In this document: piece by piece, positions 43,925-53,326 of the stretch
Position numbering within the stretch: position 1 is the first letter of the stretch
Layout of the letters: every line of letters begins with the position of its first letter
NCBI GenBank assembly: GCA_002862435.1
Contig: PKDC01000013.1
Span: 1-64,000, forward strand
Length of the DNA stretch: 64,000 nt
From: Pseudomonadota bacterium
GTDB taxonomy: Bacteria; Pseudomonadota; Gammaproteobacteria; UBA5335
Direction: 5' to 3'
Notes under the pieces: model-generated
Seen by the model: only the letters and a program-made list of their open reading frames with translations
The model's database searches: none
Told to the model about the DNA's origin: nothing
Made by a program: the position numbers and the translations under genes

Positions 43925-45069
43925 TTGAACCACAGCAGCAACCAGTGCCACAGCCGTTTCAGCCAGTTGCCGCGTTCCACCGCCTGCTTGGGATACAGCG
44001 GCGCTTCCAGCAAGGGTTCATCATTGAAACGCACCACCAGCTTGCCGATGGCCGCATCGACGGGCAGCGGCGCGATCAGTTTCTCCTGCACTTCCGCCTG
44101 GGTTTTCACCCCTTCGTATTGACCCCGAGGCACCGTGATGTAGAGATCCTTCGGCAGGGTCAGCGCGACCTTGGTTACCTTGCCCATCCAGACGGGGGCT
44201 TCCGTGACGACTTCGCCAGCCGGGTATAGGCGATGGGTGCTGTAGAAGCGGAAGCCATAGTTGAGCAGTGCCTGACTGTCGTTCATGCGGTCATTGTCAC
44301 TGGGGGTGCCCATCACCACGCTGATCAGCCGCATCTGGTCGCGTTTTGCGGAAGACACCAGGCAGAAGCCGGCCGAGCTGGTGTGCCCGGTCTTCATGCC
44401 ATCCACACTGGCGTCGCGCCACAGCAGGCGGTTGCGATTGTGCTGCTCGATGCCGTTGAAGAGGAGCTGGCGAATCGAATACCAACCGTAGTACTGCGGG
44501 AAATCGCGAATCATGGCCTGCGCCATCAAGGCGATGTCATGGGCCGTGGTGTAGTGGTTGGGGTCGGGCAGGCCGGTCGCATTCATGAAGTGGGTATTGG
44601 TCATCCCCAGCTTCTGCGCGTACTGGTTCATCAGGCCCGCGAAGGATTCCTCGGCCCCGGCGATGTGCTCCGCCAGTGCGATGCTCGCATCGTTGCCGGA
44701 TTGCACGATCATGCCCTTGATGAGGGTTTCGACATCGATCTGCGAGCCGATCTTGAGAAAGGTCCGGGAACCTTCCGAGCGCCAGGCCTTCTCGCTGATG
44801 GTCACTTGTTCGTCCAGCTTGAGATCGCCATCGGCGATTTGCTGGAAAGCGACATAGGCGGTCATGATCTTGGTGATACTGGCGGGTTCCACGCGGCTGT
44901 CGGCGTTGTGATTCACCAGCAGTCGGCCGCTGTCATGGTCCATGAGGACATAGCTGGCGGCATTGATCTGCGGCGGGGCCGGCACCGGGATGGGTGCGGC
45001 GATGGCGGTGGTGGTCCAGAACAGGAGCATGGACCAGAGGGCGAAGAAACGGAATCGGTTAGGCAACAT
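43921..45069 (-). CDS. dacA: D-alanyl-D-alanine carboxypeptidase (PBP5/6 family)
   Basis: 382 residues. A signal peptide (about 1-25) is followed by the penicillin-binding domain: SITK at 64-67, SGN in IVQSGNDAS, KTG in VDGMKTGHT. The PBP5-type C-terminal beta domain follows, ending in an amphipathic membrane anchor (NWLKRLWHWLLLWFK). It trims pentapeptides in peptidoglycan. Confidence 0.95.
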   Translation of the reverse strand: MLPNRFRFFALWSMLLFWTTTAIAAPIPVPAPPQINAASYVLMDHDSGRLLVNHNADSRVEPASITKIMTAYVAFQQIADGDLKLDEQVTISEKAWRSEGSRTFLKIGSQIDVETLIKGMIVQSGNDASIALAEHIAGAEESFAGLMNQYAQKLGMTNTHFMNATGLPDPNHYTTAHDIALMAQAMIRDFPQYYGWYSIRQLLFNGIEQHNRNRLLWRDASVDGMKTGHTSSAGFCLVSSAKRDQMRLISVVMGTPSDNDRMNDSQALLNYGFRFYSTHRLYPAGEVVTEAPVWMGKVTKVALTLPKDLYITVPRGQYEGVKTQAEVQEKLIAPLPVDAAIGKLVVRFNDEPLLEAPLYPKQAVERGNWLKRLWHWLLLWFK

Positions 45070-45258
45070 GGGAGATGGGGGCCCTTGTCGGTGGCGTGCC
45101 AGAAGGCGGGAAACGGCTTCCCGCGGAAGCGCTCATTCTAGCCCGTGGCGCGACGCGCACAACCCCGCGGCGCCAAGTCGATCGCCGGGCGCCGCGCCGA
45201 ATTGACATGCGCCGTCGAAGACCAGCGGGACGCGGCGCCCACCCGGATGCCGCATCGA

Positions 45259-46068
45259 TCAACCGTCGAGCCGCATCCCGCCGCCGAGCAAGGAGACCCC
45301 GCCATCCAGCGCGATGATTTGCCCCGTCATGTACGTGGCCAGCGGGGAAACCAGGAACAAGGCCAGATCGGCCATTTCGTCCACCGTGGCCATGCGCGGG
45401 ATGGGCAAATGGGATACCAGTTTCCCCGCCATCGCGCCATTGCCCGCCAGTCGCGCCACGCCTTCCGTGCCGGCCACGCATCCCGGTGAAATGCCATTCA
45501 CAGTGACGCCGATCCGGCCACCCCATTCCACTGCCAGGTTGCGCACCAGGGATTCGACCCCGGCCTTTGCCGCGCAGGCATGAGATTGCAGCGGCATGAC
45601 CTGGGTGGCCTGGGGCGCGGAAATGGCCAGCAGGCGCGCGCCCGGCTTGTGCAGATGGGCGAAGCTGGCGCGAAAGGTATTGAACGTCCCCAGCAGGTCG
45701 ATTCCCACCACTGCGGCAAAGGCGTTGTCGCTCATGGCCGCCGCCGGCGCCAGGAAATTCCCGGCCGCGCCGGCAATCACGATGTCCAGGGGCCCAAATT
45801 GCGCCACGGTGCGCTGGACCTGCTCCGCCAGCTCCGGGTAATCGCGCACATCCACCGAGCAGCCCAGTACCCGGCCGCCATTCAGCGCCCCGATCTCCTC
45901 ACAGGCGCGCGCGATCTTTTCCGGATTGCGCGCCACGATCGCGATATTCGCGCCGTGCTCGGCAAAGCGCCGGGCGATCCCGAGGTTGATCCCGCTGGAG
46001 CCGCCGGTGATCAGCGCGGTTTGACCGACCAGTAAATCCGATTTGAAAACCTTGCTCCCGGCTGACAT
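45259..46068 (-). CDS. SDR-family reductase, 2,4-dienoyl-CoA reductase-like
   Basis: 269 residues. The Rossmann glycine motif TGGSSGINLGIARRF is present. In place of the common YxxxK there is SHACAAKAGVESL: the Lys stays but the Tyr is absent, as in DECR-type 2,4-dienoyl-CoA reductases. This fits the neighbouring acyl-CoA synthetase (51 bp upstream on the same strand) and suggests unsaturated fatty acid oxidation. The start near 46068 is the likely one. Confidence 0.8.
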   Translation of the reverse strand: MSAGSKVFKSDLLVGQTALITGGSSGINLGIARRFAEHGANIAIVARNPEKIARACEEIGALNGGRVLGCSVDVRDYPELAEQVQRTVAQFGPLDIVIAGAAGNFLAPAAAMSDNAFAAVVGIDLLGTFNTFRASFAHLHKPGARLLAISAPQATQVMPLQSHACAAKAGVESLVRNLAVEWGGRIGVTVNGISPGCVAGTEGVARLAGNGAMAGKLVSHLPIPRMATVDEMADLALFLVSPLATYMTGQIIALDGGVSLLGGGMRLDG

Positions 46069-46118
46069 GGCCGCTCCGTATGGGGTGTTGGGGTGGGGCT
46101 TGCGCCGAAACCGCAGTG

Positions 46119-47666
46119 CTATCCACCGGACCGGAAGCGCGCGGCGTATTCATCCTTCAGGTGGCGCTTGAGCAGCTTGCCGGACGGCAGGCGCGGGAGA
46201 TGGTCGCTGAAGTCGATGTGGCGAGGCAGCTTGTAACGGGCCAGGTGTTGTGCCGCGAACTGCCGAATCTCCTCTGCCAGTTCCGCGGATCCATCCACGC
46301 CCTTGATCAGTTCGATCACGGCCTGGACGGCTTCGCCCCAGTCGGGATCAGGCACGCCGAACACCGCGACATCTGCAACCTTGGGGTGGTTGATGAGCAC
46401 GGCCTCGATCTCGGCAGGATAGATGTTGGCGCCCCCCGACAGGATGAGGTCGGTGCGCCGGTCGCTGATGAACAGCCAGCCTTCTTCGGTGAGGTGGCCC
46501 AGGTCGCCGGCGGTGATCATGCCGTCGCGCTTGACCGAGCGGGTCTTGTCCGGGTCCTTGTGGTACTGGAAGTCGCCGAGGCCAGCGGTCATGTAGATGG
46601 TGCCGACCTGACCGGCGGGCAGTTCCCGGCCTTCGTCGTCCAGGATCCGGACCTGGATGCCGGGCCAGGCACGACCGACCGTGCCAGGGTGGGCCAGCCA
46701 TTCCCTGGGCTTGACGAGTGTGCCGCCGCCTTCCGTTGCGCCGTAGTACTCGTAGATCACCGGACCCCACCAGTCCAGCATCTGCCGCTTGATCTCGACA
46801 GGGCAGGGGGCGGCGGCATGGATGACGTTGCGCAGGCTGGACAGATCGTAGCGATTGCGGATCGTTTCGGGCAGGCGCAGCAGCCGCACGAACATGGTGG
46901 GTACCATGTGGGTGGCGGTGACGCGGTAGCGCTCGATGCATTGCAGCGCGTTTTCGGCATCCCATTTGTCCATCAGGACCAGCGTCTGTCCCATGTGCAG
47001 GGCGCCGGTGCTGAAACCGGCCGGTGCGGAGTGATACAGCGGCCCCTGGCAGAGGTGGACGCCCGCGCCGGGTTTGACGTCGAACAGGAAGAACAGCATT
47101 TGGCCCAGTTGAGCGGCCTGCTCGGGCTTGCCCTCGGGCAGGGGGCGCAGCACGCCCTTGGGTTTGCCGGTGGTGCCGCCGGTGTAGAGCATCAGCGTGC
47201 CGGCGCTGCGTTCATCCGGTGGTGTCTCGGGCTGTCCGGCCAGCAGGCTTTCGTAGGGGCTGAAACCGGGAATGTCACCCACGGCGTAGCACTGGTTTTC
47301 AGCGAGGCTGGCTTCCCGGGCTGCCTGCAGCGCCGTCGCGGCGTAGTGCACGTCGGCGATGAGCACACGGGCATCGCAGTTCTCGACGATGTAGGCGGCC
47401 TCCTCACCGGTGAGATGCCAATTGATGGGCGTGACATACAGGCCGATCTGGGTGGCGGCCAGGTAGCTCTCGATCCATTCCAGCCCATTGGGCAGGAGCA
47501 GCGCGACATGATCGCCACGACGCAGTCCCAGAGCCTGCAAGGCATGCGAGATCCGGTTCACCCGTGCGCCCAGTTCGCCGAAGGTCAAGGCCAGTCCATC
47601 CGGCATGACGAGTGCCGGGCGGGCGGGATCATGCTCGGCCCACTGCCAAAAGGAATTCGCTTGCAT
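46119..47666 (-). CDS. Acyl-CoA synthetase (AMP-binding)
   Basis: 515 residues, adenylate-forming enzyme. P-loop LMLYTGGTTGKPKG, YYGATEGG, GDLGHLTEEGWLFISDR and the C-terminal LPSGKLLKR lysine are intact. It activates a carboxylic acid to its CoA thioester; chain length cannot be told. Likely co-transcribed with the dienoyl-CoA-reductase-like gene behind it. Confidence 0.9.
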   Translation of the reverse strand: MQANSFWQWAEHDPARPALVMPDGLALTFGELGARVNRISHALQALGLRRGDHVALLLPNGLEWIESYLAATQIGLYVTPINWHLTGEEAAYIVENCDARVLIADVHYAATALQAAREASLAENQCYAVGDIPGFSPYESLLAGQPETPPDERSAGTLMLYTGGTTGKPKGVLRPLPEGKPEQAAQLGQMLFFLFDVKPGAGVHLCQGPLYHSAPAGFSTGALHMGQTLVLMDKWDAENALQCIERYRVTATHMVPTMFVRLLRLPETIRNRYDLSSLRNVIHAAAPCPVEIKRQMLDWWGPVIYEYYGATEGGGTLVKPREWLAHPGTVGRAWPGIQVRILDDEGRELPAGQVGTIYMTAGLGDFQYHKDPDKTRSVKRDGMITAGDLGHLTEEGWLFISDRRTDLILSGGANIYPAEIEAVLINHPKVADVAVFGVPDPDWGEAVQAVIELIKGVDGSAELAEEIRQFAAQHLARYKLPRHIDFSDHLPRLPSGKLLKRHLKDEYAARFRSGG

Positions 47667-47805
47667 GGTGTTCCCGCTCCCGGTGTGGATGGTTTTCCCT
47701 TCCAGGGGATTAGCTCACGCCGGGCGATACTTCAAGGCGCTTTGTGTGTCGATGATCCGGATCTGCGTCGCGTGGAAAAATCAGCGGGGAAGGGTTGCAA
47801 AAGAG

Positions 47806-47830
47806 CCCGCCCGGCGGAGCGCCGGGCGGG
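47806..47830 (-). terminator. Probable terminator of the PhoX-like gene
   Basis: Perfect 10-bp GC-rich inverted repeat (47806-47815 with 47821-47830, loop of 5). Read on the minus strand it is followed by CTCTTTTG, a short T-rich tail, 22 nt behind the phosphatase stop. Confidence 0.7.
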
Positions 47831-47851
47831 AAAGAGGGGGAAAGGGATCGT

Positions 47852-49327
47852 TCAGGGTTGGCGGACAGGACGGAAGCCGGTGATCATGAGGACATCGTCG
47901 GTGTCATAGCCGTCCACATCCATGCTGCCATCCGCCGGGTCATCGCTGTGCTGGATGGAGACGTAGGCCGTACGGCCGTCACCGCTGAAGAGGAAACCGG
48001 TGGGCTCGGCCGAACTGTCCACCACGGAGAGCATTTTCACGCAGCCGTCGGTTTTGATATCCCGATCCGCACCGTCCGGCAGGCAGGCCCAGATGTCGCC
48101 GTGGGAATTGTCCTCGATGACATAGGTGTTGCGTGTGCCGGGCTGGAAGGCGAGGTTGTCAGGCTGGTTGAAGTCGGCATCGCCTTCCACGAAGCGATTG
48201 ACCGTCACGGTGCGCGTATTGTTGGCCGTGAGCGGCGCACGATCGACACCGCACATCACCTCGCCATAGTTCTCGGCGGCGGCGTTGCCGGTGTTGGTCC
48301 AGCAGAAGCGCACGCCTTCCCCGGTATAGGCGGGATCGTCGTGAAGGTCCTCAGGCCGGTAGTAGCCGGTGGCCCCGGCATTGTAGGCATCCACCCGGGC
48401 ATTGGCGGCGGTCACGACCACCCAGGCGCTCTGGCCGATCTCGCAGCCTTGGCCGAACTGTTGTTTATTGTCCACGCAGGAAACCTGCAGGGCATAGACG
48501 TTTCCGGCAAGCAAGGGGGACTGGTTCAGGTTGCTGATCGTCTGGCCGGTCGCGGGGGCGTTCGGAACGAACTTGAACAGCGCGCCGCCGTCGGTGTCGT
48601 TGGGCGTGCCAGGGCGCAGTTCATCGCCCCCGAAAACAACACCTTGCGAGGTAACGGCCAAACCTTCCCAGGCCATTTTCGGCAGGGCGCTGCGCAGGGC
48701 CAGCTTGTTGGTGGTGTCCGTCATGTCGGCGCCGGTCGAATCGAACAGATTGGACGTGCCGCGGGTGGTCAGGCTGAGATTGGTGAGGGTCAGTGGGTTG
48801 AGGATCTCGTAGAGCTGGCCATCGTCTTGCTCCTCGCTCACCACGATCGTGCCCCATGGGGTACGGCGGATGCCGTCGCAGCGGCTCATGCCGCGCAGCA
48901 TGGTTTCCACCACGCCATCCGAGAGGCGGATGCGCTGCACCGAAGGATTTAATTTATCGGTGGTGCCATTGGGGAACTTGCCGAGTGACTCACGCGCACC
49001 TTCCACACAGGTAATCAGATGGCTAGGTTGGGTATCGGTGGGCCAGAACGCCATCATGTCGGTATTTTGCGCGGTATTGCGGGTGAGATAGCTCACCTTC
49101 AGCCCCTGCGCCACCAGCACCTGGGCACTGGCGGGCTGGCCGGGCGCGCGGGCATAGCCGGATGGTGGGGTGGCCGAGGCGGCAATGGGTTTGGTGAAGC
49201 CGAACAGGCGGCTGCTGCCGGATTCCAGTTGCTTCTGCATCAATTCGCCAAAATCGGCGGCTAGGACCGGCCCGGAGGCCAGGATCCCGAAGCCGAGGGC
49301 TACCAGGGTCAAGTTGCAACGACGCAT
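47852..49327 (-). CDS. PhoX-like secreted phosphatase (DUF839)
   Basis: 491 residues with a Sec-type signal peptide (cleavage after VLA, about residue 23). The body shows PhoX/DUF839 features: CDGIRRTPWGTIVVSEEQDDGQLYEI, EGLAVTSQGVVFGGDE, YVIEDNSHGDIWACLPDG (PDNL-type segment just before) and an end reading PTGFLFSGDGRTAYVSIQHS. PhoX enzymes are Ca/Fe-dependent alkaline phosphatases. A Pho box about 80 nt upstream supports induction by phosphate starvation. Confidence 0.8.
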   Translation of the reverse strand: MRRCNLTLVALGFGILASGPVLAADFGELMQKQLESGSSRLFGFTKPIAASATPPSGYARAPGQPASAQVLVAQGLKVSYLTRNTAQNTDMMAFWPTDTQPSHLITCVEGARESLGKFPNGTTDKLNPSVQRIRLSDGVVETMLRGMSRCDGIRRTPWGTIVVSEEQDDGQLYEILNPLTLTNLSLTTRGTSNLFDSTGADMTDTTNKLALRSALPKMAWEGLAVTSQGVVFGGDELRPGTPNDTDGGALFKFVPNAPATGQTISNLNQSPLLAGNVYALQVSCVDNKQQFGQGCEIGQSAWVVVTAANARVDAYNAGATGYYRPEDLHDDPAYTGEGVRFCWTNTGNAAAENYGEVMCGVDRAPLTANNTRTVTVNRFVEGDADFNQPDNLAFQPGTRNTYVIEDNSHGDIWACLPDGADRDIKTDGCVKMLSVVDSSAEPTGFLFSGDGRTAYVSIQHSDDPADGSMDVDGYDTDDVLMITGFRPVRQP

Positions 49328-49724
49328 GAGGCATCCTCCTGAGTAAGAGCGGGGTGGGACGCGGACAGTCTGGTCCCGGCTTGGCGATGAAATGGTGAAG
49401 TTCCGGTGTCAGCAAAATGACAAGGTATTCAAGGTGGGGCGCCGTGTCCCAGGCCGGCAGCGGGTTGCCCTGCACCCGATGTGCCATCGCGGGTTCTCTG
49501 GGCGCGGACACTGCGGGCGATAGTCAGGCGCCAGCGCGTCTCAGGAAGAGGCATGACCTGCCCAAGGAGCTGGTTGGCCCGCTCTTGGCTCGGGATCTCC
49601 GCCTGATGGCAGGTTGCAGAGGCGACGTGCGGCGGGGTGCTGGGTATCATAGGCACTGATTGTCGCGGCAGTGGATGTCAGGACTGCGTCAAGGCCCCCA
49701 TCACCCTCTTCCAGGTGTAACCCC
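49328..49724. other. Divergent intergenic region between the PhoX-like gene and the metallo-hydrolase
   Basis: 397 bp. It contains the Pho box for the minus-strand phosphatase; I see no coding sequence or terminator in the rest. Confidence 0.5.
49406..49423 (-). promoter_or_regulatory. Pho box (PhoB binding site)
   Basis: Minus strand TTGTCATTTTGCTGACAC: two 7-bp repeats (TTGTCAT and CTGACAC) with a 4-nt spacer, each one mismatch from CTGTCA(T/C). Located 79 nt before the phosphatase ATG. Confidence 0.65.
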
Positions 49725-50363
49725 ATGAAATACGCCGTCATTCCCGTGACCCCCTTTGCTCAGAACTGCACCATCATCATGTGCGAGCAGACCCGTGAGG
49801 CAGCGGTGGTCGATCCCGGCGGGGAGGTGGCACGGATCCGCGCCATCCTGGCCAAGCACGAACTCACCCTGACCCGCATTCTGGTGACCCACGGCCATCT
49901 CGACCATGCCGGTGGCGTGGCGGAGTTGGCCGAAGCCACGGGCGTGCTGGTGGAAGGCCCCCACAAGGCGGATGATTTCTGGATCAAGATGATCCCCCAG
50001 CAGAGCCAGATGATGGGTTTTGGCGGTCGCAGCTTTATCCCCGACCGCTGGCTGGAGGAGGGCGACACCGTGACCGTCGGGCGGCATACCCTGCAGGTGT
50101 TGCATTGTCCCGGTCACACGCCGGGGCATGTGGTGTTCTTCGAGCCCGAGGCCGGCTTTGCCCAGGTTGGCGATGTCTTGTTTGCCGGTTCCATCGGCCG
50201 CACCGACTTTCCCGGTGGCGATCACGAGACGCTGATCCGCAGCATCCGCGAGAAGCTGTTCCCCCTTGGCGACCATGTGCGCTTCGTGCCCGGACACGGC
50301 TCCACGTCCACGTTTGGCCAGGAGCGGCGCACCAATCCCTTCGTCTCGGGCCAGTACGGCTGA
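49725..50363 (+). CDS. Metallo-beta-lactamase-fold hydrolase (glyoxalase II-like, YcbL type)
   Basis: 212 residues. Zinc motif THGHLDHAGG, later histidines in CPGHTPGH, the Asp in QVGDVLFAGSIGRTD and His in PGHGSTST. The short form (no C-terminal glyoxalase domain) fits YcbL-like thioesterases. Start MKYAVIPVTPFAQN at 49725. yjbQ follows 3 nt later. Confidence 0.88.
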   Translation: MKYAVIPVTPFAQNCTIIMCEQTREAAVVDPGGEVARIRAILAKHELTLTRILVTHGHLDHAGGVAELAEATGVLVEGPHKADDFWIKMIPQQSQMMGFGGRSFIPDRWLEEGDTVTVGRHTLQVLHCPGHTPGHVVFFEPEAGFAQVGDVLFAGSIGRTDFPGGDHETLIRSIREKLFPLGDHVRFVPGHGSTSTFGQERRTNPFVSGQYG

Positions 50364-50366
50364 ATC

Positions 50367-50801
50367 ATGGCGGGCGCGGGCTTGCTCATGGCGCAGGAAT
50401 CGCTCTCCTGGCGCACGGTGGGGCGGGGATTGTGGGACATCACGGCGGCGGTGCAGACGGTGGTGGACCGCTCCGGCGTCACCACCGGCCAGTGCCATGG
50501 CTTCCTGCGCCATACCAGCGCTTCGCTGATTCTGTGCGAGAACGCCGATCCCACTGTGCGCACCGATCTGGAAGCCTTTGCCGCGCGTTTCGCCCCCGAC
50601 GGCGATCCCCGCTACCACCATCACCTGGAAGGACCGGACGACATGCCGGCCCATCTGCGCGCCGTATTCACCCACGTCGAAGTCACGATTCCCGTGCGGC
50701 ACGCCCGTTGCGCACTGGGGACCTGGCAGGGCATTTTCCTGTGGGAGCACCGGCTGGACGGTCAGGCGCGAGAAGTGCTGGTTACGGTGTGGGGGACGTG
50801 A
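50367..50801 (+). CDS. yjbQ: YjbQ/UPF0047 family protein
   Basis: 144 residues (or 137 from the ATG at 50388). Family motifs HTSASLILCENADPTVRTDLE, HHLEGPDDMPAH and LGTWQGIFLWEHR are complete. YjbQ has weak thiamine-phosphate synthase activity; its true role is unclear. The 3' end overlaps the convergent DUF502 gene by 20 bp. Confidence 0.9.
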   Translation: MAGAGLLMAQESLSWRTVGRGLWDITAAVQTVVDRSGVTTGQCHGFLRHTSASLILCENADPTVRTDLEAFAARFAPDGDPRYHHHLEGPDDMPAHLRAVFTHVEVTIPVRHARCALGTWQGIFLWEHRLDGQAREVLVTVWGT

Positions 50802-51480
50802 AGGTGGATGTTGGGGCGCTGTAACGGACGCTGTTCGGACTGATCGTGCCGCCTGAAATGATGAAGCGCATGGCCTCGTCCACCGTCCAGTCCGTGGCGG
50901 TCAGCCGGTCGGTCGGGACGATTTGCACATAGCCGGAAGTGGGATTGGGCGTCGTGGGCACGTATACCGCCGCCAGTTCCTGGCCAGAGCCCGCATCCTT
51001 GAGGATTTTGGTGACAAACCCGACGGCGCGCATGTGGGGGCCGGGAAACTCGATCAGCACCACGCGCTGGGGCTGGTCGGGATGGCTCTCCAGGGAGCGC
51101 AGCAACTGCCGGACCCCGCCGTAGATGGTCTGGACCAAGGGGATGCGGTGCAGGACCCCATCCATCAGCGCGATCACGCGCCGGCCGATGACAAAGCTGG
51201 TCAGAAGGCCCAGCAGATAGAGCGCGAGCAGCGTCAGCAGCGCGGCGATCAGAGACTGGGCACCGGGCAGCAGCAACAATCCGACCAGCGGATCGGTCGG
51301 TCCATTCAGCCGGCCCGCGAGCGTGCGCACAGCCGGCATGCTGACGGCGGTCAGTTGGTCGAAAATGAAGGCCAGCACCCACCAGGTAATCCAGAGCGGG
51401 ATGATGGTGATCATCCCGGTGACCAGATAGCGTTGGGGATGCCATTTGTTATTGCGCCAGTTCATTTTGGACTCCTGCAT
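50782..51480 (-). CDS. DUF502 membrane protein
   Basis: 232 residues with two membrane segments (about 20-45 and 68-95). Typical DUF502 blocks: RYLVTGMITIIPLWITWWVL, HRIPLVQTIYGGVRQLL and FPGPHMRAVGFVT, VYVPTTPNPTSGY. Function unknown. Convergent overlap with yjbQ. Confidence 0.88.
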   Translation of the reverse strand: MQESKMNWRNNKWHPQRYLVTGMITIIPLWITWWVLAFIFDQLTAVSMPAVRTLAGRLNGPTDPLVGLLLLPGAQSLIAALLTLLALYLLGLLTSFVIGRRVIALMDGVLHRIPLVQTIYGGVRQLLRSLESHPDQPQRVVLIEFPGPHMRAVGFVTKILKDAGSGQELAAVYVPTTPNPTSGYVQIVPTDRLTATDWTVDEAMRFIISGGTISPNSVRYSAPTSTFTSPTP

Positions 51481-51500
51481 CTGAACGAGGGATCAATTTC

Positions 51501-52247
51501 ATGCCCACGCCGCCGCCCTGGTCTCCCCATGCCCGGCGCCGGCCGGTCCCCGGATCGCGGCGGCGCCCGGCGGGGCGGGCGCTGTGGGCCGGCCTGTGCG
51601 CGCTGCTGGGGCTCACCGTACTCCCCATCGGCGCGTTGCGCTGGCTCCCGCCACCCACCAGCGCCTTCATTCTCCAGCAAGGTATCGGCAATCTGGTGAC
51701 GGGTGAATGGATCTGGCCTGACTACCAATGGGTGCCCAGGACGCGGATCTCTGCCTCTGTTGCCCTGGCTGTGGTTGCCGCCGAAGACCAGCGTTTTCCC
51801 GCCCATTTTGGCCTCGATTTGGAGGCCATCCGCCATGCCGCGGATCACAATGCCCGCGGGGGAGCCGTGCGCGGGGCCAGCACCCTGACCCAGCAAACGG
51901 CCAAGAACCTGTTCCTGTGGCCCGGGCGCAGTTGGGTACGCAAGGGGCTGGAGGCCTGGCTGGCGCTGTGGATGGAGCTGCTGTTGCCCAAGAGCCGCAT
52001 TCTGGAACTGTATCTGAACCTGGCCCAGTTCGGAGCCAACGTCTATGGCGTCGAGGCGGCCAGCCAGCGCTACTTCGGCATTTCCGCCGCGCGGCTCGAT
52101 CCGGCCCAGGCGGCGATGCTGGCAGCCGTGCTGCCCAATCCCGTGCGTTATCGGATCGATGCGCCATCGACTTATGTGCGCGGCCGTCAGGCCTGGATTC
52201 TGGGGCAGATGCGCCAGCTGGGGCCGGATTATCTCTCAACCCTCTGA
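51501..52247 (+). CDS. mtgA: Monofunctional peptidoglycan glycosyltransferase MtgA
   Basis: 248 residues, family GT51. An N-terminal Arg-rich tail and one membrane segment (about 26-46) are followed by the catalytic Glu in VVAAEDQRFPAHFG, then GASTLTQQTAKNLF and the end motif KSRILELYLNLAQFG. It polymerises lipid II into glycan strands. Divergent from the DUF502 gene. Confidence 0.95.
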   Translation: MPTPPPWSPHARRRPVPGSRRRPAGRALWAGLCALLGLTVLPIGALRWLPPPTSAFILQQGIGNLVTGEWIWPDYQWVPRTRISASVALAVVAAEDQRFPAHFGLDLEAIRHAADHNARGGAVRGASTLTQQTAKNLFLWPGRSWVRKGLEAWLALWMELLLPKSRILELYLNLAQFGANVYGVEAASQRYFGISAARLDPAQAAMLAAVLPNPVRYRIDAPSTYVRGRQAWILGQMRQLGPDYLSTL

Positions 52248-52326
52248 AGCCTGGCTTCCTATCCTGTGCTAGCTTTAATCAACAATTTGATCGACAGGGC
52301 CAAGACGGCCCGATGATGGAGCCAGG

Positions 52327-53241
52327 ATGCGCGACGGACAGGCCAGTTACACCTCCCGCTTTGTATTGTTTTTGCGGGCGCTGATGACCAACAGCCCCGA
52401 GACCCATATTTTCCATGACCCTGTGGCCGAGCGCCTGTTGAGCCCGCTGGGGCGCCGACTGACGCATCGGCGGTGGGTTTATCGCCTGATGGCGCGGGGT
52501 TTTCGCCGCCAGCCGCAACAGCTGGGCTTCATGGCCACGATATTGCTGCGGGCGCGGTTTGGCGAGGATGAGCTGGCGCGCGCCATCGACACCCAGTGCG
52601 TGCGGCAATATGTGATTCTGGGAGCGGGTTGGGACACCTTTGCCTGGCGCCGGCCCGATCTCATGGATCGTTTGACCGTGTTTGAGCTTGATCACCCGGC
52701 GACCCAGCAGGCCAAGCGGGATCGGCTGGCCAGGGAAGGCTTCCCGGCGCCGGACAATCTGGTGTTCGTGCCCATCGATTTCACCACCCAATCCATCGGC
52801 GTGCGTCTGCAAGAATGCGGTTTCGATCCCGCGCTGCCCACCTTCGTTAACTGGATGGGGGTGACGTATTACCTGCCCAAAGCAGTGGTGGAAGGGGTGT
52901 TTCGGGAATTGCACACGCTGTGCGCCGGCGGGGTCAGTGTGGCCTTCGATTATGCGGATGCCGGCCTGCGGGCCTATGTGGATAGCCGGTCCGCATCGTT
53001 TCAGTCGCGCTGGCGCCGCCGCCTCATGGAGCGCGTGCTGCGCCAGGTTGGCGAGCCGTTCAGAAGTCTGCTGGACGCGAAAACCTTGCCCGCCTGGTGT
53101 GCAGCGCTGGGCTATGAGTTGAAACAAAACCTGTCCAGCAAGCAGTTGCGCGACTATCTGCCGCCTGAGCAAATGGGGCCTTTTGTGCCGCGCGGACTGG
53201 TCTACCTCGCCTTGGCGCACAGCCAAGCCCATGTCGCTTGA
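52327..53241 (+). CDS. LCM-type SAM-dependent methyltransferase, copy 1
   Basis: 304 residues. The N-terminal block TSRFVLFLRALMT, the SAM motif [24 protein letters not shown] and the [12 protein letters not shown] segment belong to the leucine carboxyl methyltransferase / TIGR00027 group, whose substrates in bacteria are mostly unknown. It is one of a tandem pair with the next gene. Confidence 0.85.
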   Translation: MRDGQASYTSRFVLFLRALMTNSPETHIFHDPVAERLLSPLGRRLTHRRWVYRLMARGFRRQPQQLGFMATILLRARFGEDELARAIDTQCVRQYVILGAGWDTFAWRRPDLMDRLTVFELDHPATQQAKRDRLAREGFPAPDNLVFVPIDFTTQSIGVRLQECGFDPALPTFVNWMGVTYYLPKAVVEGVFRELHTLCAGGVSVAFDYADAGLRAYVDSRSASFQSRWRRRLMERVLRQVGEPFRSLLDAKTLPAWCAALGYELKQNLSSKQLRDYLPPEQMGPFVPRGLVYLALAHSQAHVA

Positions 53242-53326
53242 GGGGCGGCAAAACGGGGTGAATTTGCAGGAGCTTACAGGCTCGGGATGACACAACAAGG
53301 CCAGGACGGCCGAATCAGGAGCAAGG

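Noticed and set aside
46080-47909. 609-codon plus-strand open frame opposite the acyl-CoA synthetase
   Set aside because: Antisense shadow; the minus-strand protein has every adenylate-forming motif.
49429-49656. 75-codon minus-strand frame upstream of the PhoX-like gene
   Set aside because: No start signal, no domain, and it lies over the probable regulatory region.
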